This document shows, one piece after another, positions 59,197 through 64,000 of a stretch of DNA of 64,000 nt (positions within the stretch are counted from its first letter, which is position 1; the number at the start of each line of letters is the position of its first letter). The position numbers and the translations under genes are program-made. Origin of the DNA: an uncultured Eubacteriales bacterium (GTDB taxonomy: Bacteria; Bacillota; Clostridia; Christensenellales; CAG-138); NCBI GenBank assembly GCA_902786465.1, contig CADACQ010000013.1, positions 1 through 64,000 of the forward strand. Reading direction: 5' to 3'. The notes below the pieces were generated by a model. The model saw only the letters and a list, made by a program, of their open reading frames with translations. It was not told the DNA's origin and made no database searches.

Positions 59197-62100
59197 GACC
59201 ACCGTGTACGTGACCGTCTCGCCCACGCCCACACCGGAGGTAGGATCGGCGCTCTTCGTCACCGTCAGCGCCGCTGCGATCTCTTCGGTGTGGACCGTAT
59301 CGCTGGCGGTATAGTTCTTGCCTTCCAGCTTTGCGGTGACCGTGTTCGTGAAGCTGCCCGCAGCCATATCGGCAGGGGTGATGACGTAGGTCGCCGTGGT
59401 GGTACGAGTCTCACCTGCAGGAACATCTGTGAAGGTGGTATCCGCCAGCGTCACGCCCGTGATCTCAGTGAGGGTGATCGTCTTGGCTTCAGCATAGATA
59501 TTCTTGACGGTGATGGTGAAGGTTACCGTCTCGCCTTCGGCGTAAGTCGCATCGTCCGCCTTGCCGTCGTTCTTGGTCACGATCAGGCTCGGATCGATAT
59601 TCTCGTCCGTGACCGTCAGCGTGCCCGGCGTGTACGTGATGTTGTAGTTCGCCGTCACGTCGACGCCGTCACCGTTCTTGATGACCGCTACGCTCGGCGT
59701 GTTCGCACTGCTGCCCACCTCGGTCTGGCTGCCCGTTACCGTCACGTTATCAACTGTGTCAGTGCCCTGCAGACCAACAGGCGCTGTATCCTGCCATCCG
59801 TCATCCGTCAGCGCCGTGCCGTCATAGGGCTTGCTGGTGGAATCCGCCGTAATCGTCAGCGGCGCCTTCGTGATGGTCAACTTGCCGGCGATCGGAGTAA
59901 TGGTCGTGTAGAACTCGGCAGTGATATCTTCCCCGTCGCGAGTGATGGTTATATCGGCATGCTCGAAGCTGCCGTTTTCGTAGGTGGCAACATTGGTGCC
60001 GGTAGCGGACACATAATCAGTGATGATCAAAACGTCGCCCGCTGCAAGGCCTTCGATCGTATATTCATCCGTATCGATCGTATCGCCGGTACCAATGATG
60101 GGGTCGGTGAAGCCATAACCATTTTGAGCGCTGCCATTGTAGACCTTAGAAGCGTCCTTGGCAGTGATCTTGATCGTCGCACCGGTGACCGTCAGGGTAC
60201 CGAGATTATCGGTGATCGTGTAATTGCTTGCCTTGGCAGTGTCCCACTCGATCGTATAGGTATTCTCGGTGCTGCCAGGGTCGGTGATCGTTCCGTTCGC
60301 CGTAGCCGTCGCCGTTTCGCCATCAACCAGCCCTTCGATAGTCGCCTCGGAATTCGTCAGCGGCGTACCGTCGTATGCCTTGGTGTCGCTGGCCGTGGTG
60401 ACCGTAACGGGCTTGGGCTTGATCTCCAAGCGACCGGAACGGACAAACAGGCTGACGCTGTAGTTATCATTCTGCGGCAAGTCTGCCAGAGTGAAATCTA
60501 TATAATAGGTATAATCGCCCGCATCCGCATATGCGATCGCCACATAGCCCAGACCGACGGCGCTGTCATCATGGGTGACCTGTGAATAATTGGTTTCGCC
60601 CGAAACGTGAGCGCTGTTGACAGCAGCCCAAATAGTATTCAGATACTGCGCCTTGTAGCCGTCATGGCTGATCGCGACATAGTCCTCGATGCCCTTGCCG
60701 GTGTTGGTGAAACCGGTCTTCCTAACCGTACCGTCATAGACGTTGCCGGTCCAGCGGTCGGGCTCGATACGGACGTTGACGTTGATCTTGGTGACTTCGA
60801 GCGTGCCGCTGATATAGCGGACCGTATAGTAGTTTTCGGTTGCGCCGGTAATGACGGCATCGTGCGGCGTGACCGTCGCGACGCCCGCATTCAAACGGCC
60901 CTTGGAATCGTTCGAATCCGCTTCAGTATAGGTATACTGGATCGAATTCAGCGAGTGACCGTCCAGCAGGCCCTCTACCGTGACCTGATCCGCCAGACTC
61001 TCAGGCAGAGTCAGCGCGGTGCCGTCATACTGCTTGCTTCGGGGCTCCACCGTGATGGTGAGCTTCTTCTGATAGAACAGTGTGAAGACCAGGCCGTCGC
61101 CTTCCGCGACTGCATCCGTGATCTTATAATCCGTACCTGCAGCGGTTCCGCCGTAAGCAATGCCTTCGACCGCCTTGTTGAGCTCCCATCCGGCGATCGG
61201 CGTGCGCGCCAAAGTAAAGGTCTTGCCGACCTTCAGGTGCTGCACGTCCGCCGTGATACCGGGAATGGGATTGCCGTCCATGTCAACAAAGTTGACCGTA
61301 ACGAGCGCGTTCTTGTAGCTCGAATAAATGAACGTATAGACGTTGTTCTCTTCGATCGCCGTCAGAACGAAGGTCTTTTCGGACGCATCCGGGAAGAACT
61401 CGATGCCGTCCAGTTCGGGATGCGCCGCGTAGAGCGTCGTATAATCGACCGCCTTTGCAAGCTCGATGACGGATGCCGTATCGCCGGGAACGTCATTGAC
61501 CGTCTTTTCCTCCGCAACCGGGATATCACCTGCGTACTCTTCCGGGTCGATGATGTATCTGACCTTATAGCTGGTCTTATCGCCCTTTACTCTGTAAACA
61601 AAGGTGATCTCGTTGCCTTCAACCGCAAGCTCGATCGTCTGCGTATCGGTCTCCGGACGGTAGCCCGCGACTGCGATCGCGGATTCCGTGATGCTCTGAC
61701 CGACCGTGAAGTTCGGGTTGGAGACTTCCTTGTCCGGCGCAACCGGATTACCGTCTTCATCCACATAGTGGACGACGTAGCTCAGCGTCGCGCGGGTCCA
61801 GTGCGCATAGACCGTGGTATTCGCCGTGATCTGCATGCCGAAGTCAAACAGATCATTGCCGTCCGCCGCGGTGTACCAACCGTCGAAGACGTAGCCCGCC
61901 TTGGTGGGTGTGCCGGGGTTCGTCGCCTTCTTGTACTTTTCGACCGTCTGATCCGCAAACAGATTCGTCGAAGTGGCTTCACCGTCTACAAAGCTGACCG
62001 TGAAGCTCGGCGCCGTCCACTTGGCATAGAGCACAAGGTTGCTCGCCGGCATCGTGGCAAAGGTATACTTTGCGGTCAGACCGGAATCGGAATACCAGCC

Positions 62101-64000
62101 GTCGAACGTATAGTCGTCGTCCACGCCGCACTGCGCCGCGGTGGGCGTCCAGTCATACGTCGCCGTATTGATGTTGGCTCCGAATCTGACCGTTTTGCTG
62201 TTGTTCAGATCCCTGCTCAGGTAATAGTAATCGATAACGTACTGATACCGATCATAGTACAGATTCATGTAGGGATTCTTATGATTGCCCGTATACTCCC
62301 AGGTACCGTCCGGGGTGCTCAGGCTTTCGTTATAGATATAGCCGTTAATCGGGTCGTGTGAATATGTAGTAGCCCACTGCCGACCCGACCAGCCGTCAGC
62401 TACAAAGCTTTGGCTGTAAATTTCCGACAGAGTGTAGCCGTCATCATCCGCATTTTGCAGATAAATGTTGATCCTATATGTTGTGTCACCATCCGTCCAT
62501 ACACCAGTATAAGTGATGGTCGTGCCGCTTTCGGGAAGCAAGCCGGTGGTCAACCGATACTGCTTCAGGTCCTGATATACAGTAGTATCGGTCGGTTTCC
62601 GCCAACCGGCAAGTGTAACGTCATAATAGTCGTAATAGTATGTTCCAGTCCCTGCGGAAGGCCACAGGTTGGTGATATTCTGTCCGATTTTCGCGGTAAA
62701 CGAATAGTTCAGCAATCCCGTACCGGAAACGTTTTTGCCGGTCAGCGTCGCATTAACATTATAACGACCAAAAGTACCTGCATTAAACTGGAAAGTGTAC
62801 TCGACCAGTTTATAGTATACATTCAATACGGAAGAGCCATCCGCCGCGATTTCCACGCTGGAGGTTGCGTTCTTTGCGGTATCCACTTCCCAACCGGCTC
62901 TGGTGATGGTCGGCGCGGAAGACGCCTGCACCGTAGTGCCAACCGTACCGGTTGCATTTCTGGAATTATCATACACGTAGGAAGATTCTGTTCCGGTATC
63001 GTTATACTTCTCGAACATATAGACGATCGTATAATCGACCGTATCGCCCGTCCACTTCGCATAGAGCGTAGTGTTGCCGTTGACGGTGACCGTGCTGCCC
63101 GCCGCTGTCGTCAAGGCTTCGTCCGTATACCATCCTGCGAAGGTGTAGCCGTCGCGGGTCGGGACGGTTTCGGTGACCGCCTGCTCGGTGCCATAAGGCA
63201 CGGTGACGCCGCCGACGTAGGAACCGCCGTTGGATTCGTAGGTCAACTGGAAGCTCTTGCGGGTATAGTAGACTTTCAGCTCCTGCTTCGGCTGACCGTT
63301 AATACCGGAGGTCTCGATGGTTGCGCCTTCCGCGCGCTCAAGCGTTGCGTATGTAAAGGTCTTGACCGTCGGAGTGACATAGCTGTTCAGAACGCCCTCT
63401 ACGTAGCTCTCTCTGTCGATCTCGGTATAACCGTCGCCGGTGAGATCTTTCAGCATGTACACAAAGTCATAGACCGCCGTGTACGGAACGTACTTGACCC
63501 GGACCAGGCAATGCTTGTCGTTGTCGAAATCGGTTTCTTTGACTTCAACCGTCGGCGTTTCCGGATAGTAGATCGGTGCGCCGGTAACTTCGTTGGGATC
63601 CGTCTTCGTCGTGGAGGGCGCCGTGATCGTATACGGCAGCTCGCTGTGTTCTACCTGCAGAAGTTCGGTGCTGAAGATGACTTCACCGTTATTGCCGATA
63701 TAGTAGTATTCCACCGTGATGTTATAAACATCGACGGTACGGAACTGCGCAACGGCGACGATATTGCCATTGACGACTGTAGCGGCAGTGACGTCTGCAC
63801 CGGTCTCCTGATCAACCCACTTCTCGAAGATCTTGCCTTCGATGAAGGGATCCTGCGGCATGGTGCCGATGGGGTCGCCTTCGGTGCGGAAGTACTGCGA
63901 CAGGGTCTCGATGACTGTTACGCCATCGTCGTCCAGAATGACGAAGCGGACGTAGAACTCGTCCCTAAACTCCGCGATGATCTCCATATCGGAGGTAACC
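59164..64000 (-). CDS. giant repeat-domain surface protein, 5' end beyond the window
   Basis: At least 1,611 residues. The frame is open to the right edge (the codons before the ATG at 63987 read VTSD), so the N-terminus and signal peptide are outside. From the N-terminal side it has: InlB-type beta-grasp repeats (GGYTFAGWYT-like, each ending LYAKWT; about residues 1-700), a MucBP-like module (VHYVDEDGNPVAPDKEV) and a second VNFVDMDGNPIPG. Then come MBG-type modules (KQYDGTALTLPE, TKAYDGTPLTNSE, SKPYDGTALTDDG) and a DUF11-like start (LTVTKSADPTSGVGVGETV). This is typical of adhesins of gut Clostridia. It ends early at 59164 because of the 29-bp duplication; the remaining domains are at 57725-59149. 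Confidence 0.88.
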   Translation of the reverse strand, partial: VTSDMEIIAEFRDEFYVRFVILDDDGVTVIETLSQYFRTEGDPIGTMPQDPFIEGKIFEKWVDQETGADVTAATVVNGNIVAVAQFRTVDVYNITVEYYYIGNNGEVIFSTELLQVEHSELPYTITAPSTTKTDPNEVTGAPIYYPETPTVEVKETDFDNDKHCLVRVKYVPYTAVYDFVYMLKDLTGDGYTEIDRESYVEGVLNSYVTPTVKTFTYATLERAEGATIETSGINGQPKQELKVYYTRKSFQLTYESNGGSYVGGVTVPYGTEQAVTETVPTRDGYTFAGWYTDEALTTAAGSTVTVNGNTTLYAKWTGDTVDYTIVYMFEKYNDTGTESSYVYDNSRNATGTVGTTVQASSAPTITRAGWEVDTAKNATSSVEIAADGSSVLNVYYKLVEYTFQFNAGTFGRYNVNATLTGKNVSGTGLLNYSFTAKIGQNITNLWPSAGTGTYYYDYYDVTLAGWRKPTDTTVYQDLKQYRLTTGLLPESGTTITYTGVWTDGDTTYRINIYLQNADDDGYTLSEIYSQSFVADGWSGRQWATTYSHDPINGYIYNESLSTPDGTWEYTGNHKNPYMNLYYDRYQYVIDYYYLSRDLNNSKTVRFGANINTATYDWTPTAAQCGVDDDYTFDGWYSDSGLTAKYTFATMPASNLVLYAKWTAPSFTVSFVDGEATSTNLFADQTVEKYKKATNPGTPTKAGYVFDGWYTAADGNDLFDFGMQITANTTVYAHWTRATLSYVVHYVDEDGNPVAPDKEVSNPNFTVGQSITESAIAVAGYRPETDTQTIELAVEGNEITFVYRVKGDKTSYKVRYIIDPEEYAGDIPVAEEKTVNDVPGDTASVIELAKAVDYTTLYAAHPELDGIEFFPDASEKTFVLTAIEENNVYTFIYSSYKNALVTVNFVDMDGNPIPGITADVQHLKVGKTFTLARTPIAGWELNKAVEGIAYGGTAAGTDYKITDAVAEGDGLVFTLFYQKKLTITVEPRSKQYDGTALTLPESLADQVTVEGLLDGHSLNSIQYTYTEADSNDSKGRLNAGVATVTPHDAVITGATENYYTVRYISGTLEVTKINVNVRIEPDRWTGNVYDGTVRKTGFTNTGKGIEDYVAISHDGYKAQYLNTIWAAVNSAHVSGETNYSQVTHDDSAVGLGYVAIAYADAGDYTYYIDFTLADLPQNDNYSVSLFVRSGRLEIKPKPVTVTTASDTKAYDGTPLTNSEATIEGLVDGETATATANGTITDPGSTENTYTIEWDTAKASNYTITDNLGTLTVTGATIKITAKDASKVYNGSAQNGYGFTDPIIGTGDTIDTDEYTIEGLAAGDVLIITDYVSATGTNVATYENGSFEHADITITRDGEDITAEFYTTITPIAGKLTITKAPLTITADSTSKPYDGTALTDDGWQDTAPVGLQGTDTVDNVTVTGSQTEVGSSANTPSVAVIKNGDGVDVTANYNITYTPGTLTVTDENIDPSLIVTKNDGKADDATYAEGETVTFTITVKNIYAEAKTITLTEITGVTLADTTFTDVPAGETRTTTATYVITPADMAAGSFTNTVTAKLEGKNYTASDTVHTEEIAAALTVTKSADPTSGVGVGETVTYTVVVTNSGNVTVR

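Noticed and set aside
59290-62361. Long plus-strand ORFs (431 and 584 codons) opposite the surface protein
   Set aside because: They lie fully antisense to conserved repeat domains and have no family features.

Overview
The window looks like chromosome of a GC-rich, Gram-positive, endospore-forming anaerobe of the class Clostridia. The signs are a SpoIIID gene, an anaerobic class III ribonucleotide reductase (nrdD), Gram-positive style TrmK, Nif3, ComF and RecD2 genes, an ECF vitamin transporter core, AGGAGG-type ribosome binding sites, sigma-A promoters (TTGACA-like, 16-17 bp, TATACT/TATAAT) and an ABC-F protein. No prophage, insertion sequence, integrase or CRISPR array was found. An order such as Christensenellales is only a guess, based on the triplet of DUF6034-like lipoproteins.

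Layout. 0-3.2 kb: a glycerophosphodiester phosphodiesterase, sfsA (apparently leaderless) and a Kef-type antiporter. 3.2-3.8 kb: two tRNA-Ser genes on the minus strand followed by tandem copies of a structured repeat. 3.8-10.5 kb: a long minus-strand cluster, mnmA-trmK-nif3-zinc-ribbon gene-rnpB-sugar isomerase-rodA-GNAT. 10.5-16 kb: a small Gly/Cys-rich protein, then plus-strand glycyl-tRNA synthetase, heavy-metal permease, recD2 and comF. 16-19.4 kb: spoIIID, murI, a small acidic protein, a lipoprotein metallo-beta-lactamase and a membrane-anchored cohesin-like protein. 19.5-25 kb: cysS and a membrane protein, gap, a GT2 glycosyltransferase and fba. 25-29.4 kb: an ECF sigma factor with its probable anti-sigma partner, then nrdD with a 36-bp tandem duplication.

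29.7-35 kb: an 8-oxoguanine deaminase-like amidohydrolase, divergent from ecfA1-ecfA2-ecfT-truA-tadA, then a third tRNA-Ser and another copy of the structured repeat. 35.2-36.8 kb is an AT-rich island with one gene, a probable zinc-ribbon plus PD-(D/E)XK nuclease. It is followed by an ABC-F gene with a candidate transcription attenuator. 38.5-45 kb: an iron alcohol dehydrogenase and a complete BMP-type (nucleoside) ABC importer. 45-49.2 kb: a glgP (internally shortened)-MraY-like-esterase operon. 49.3-51.1 kb: an orphan ABC permease/ATPase pair and a tiny divergent membrane protein. 51.1-55.5 kb: three paralogous lipoproteins. 55.6-64 kb: a secreted solute-binding protein downstream of a giant repeat-domain surface protein, which runs off the right edge and is broken by a 29-bp tandem duplication.

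The strongest items for a second look are: (1) the roughly 93-bp structured repeat next to tRNA-Ser genes, whose helices show compensatory changes between two distant copies; (2) the 29-bp duplication that splits the surface protein and could be reversible; (3) the AT-rich nuclease island; (4) the candidate attenuator before the ABC-F gene. Family names come from reading translated sequence without database searches.
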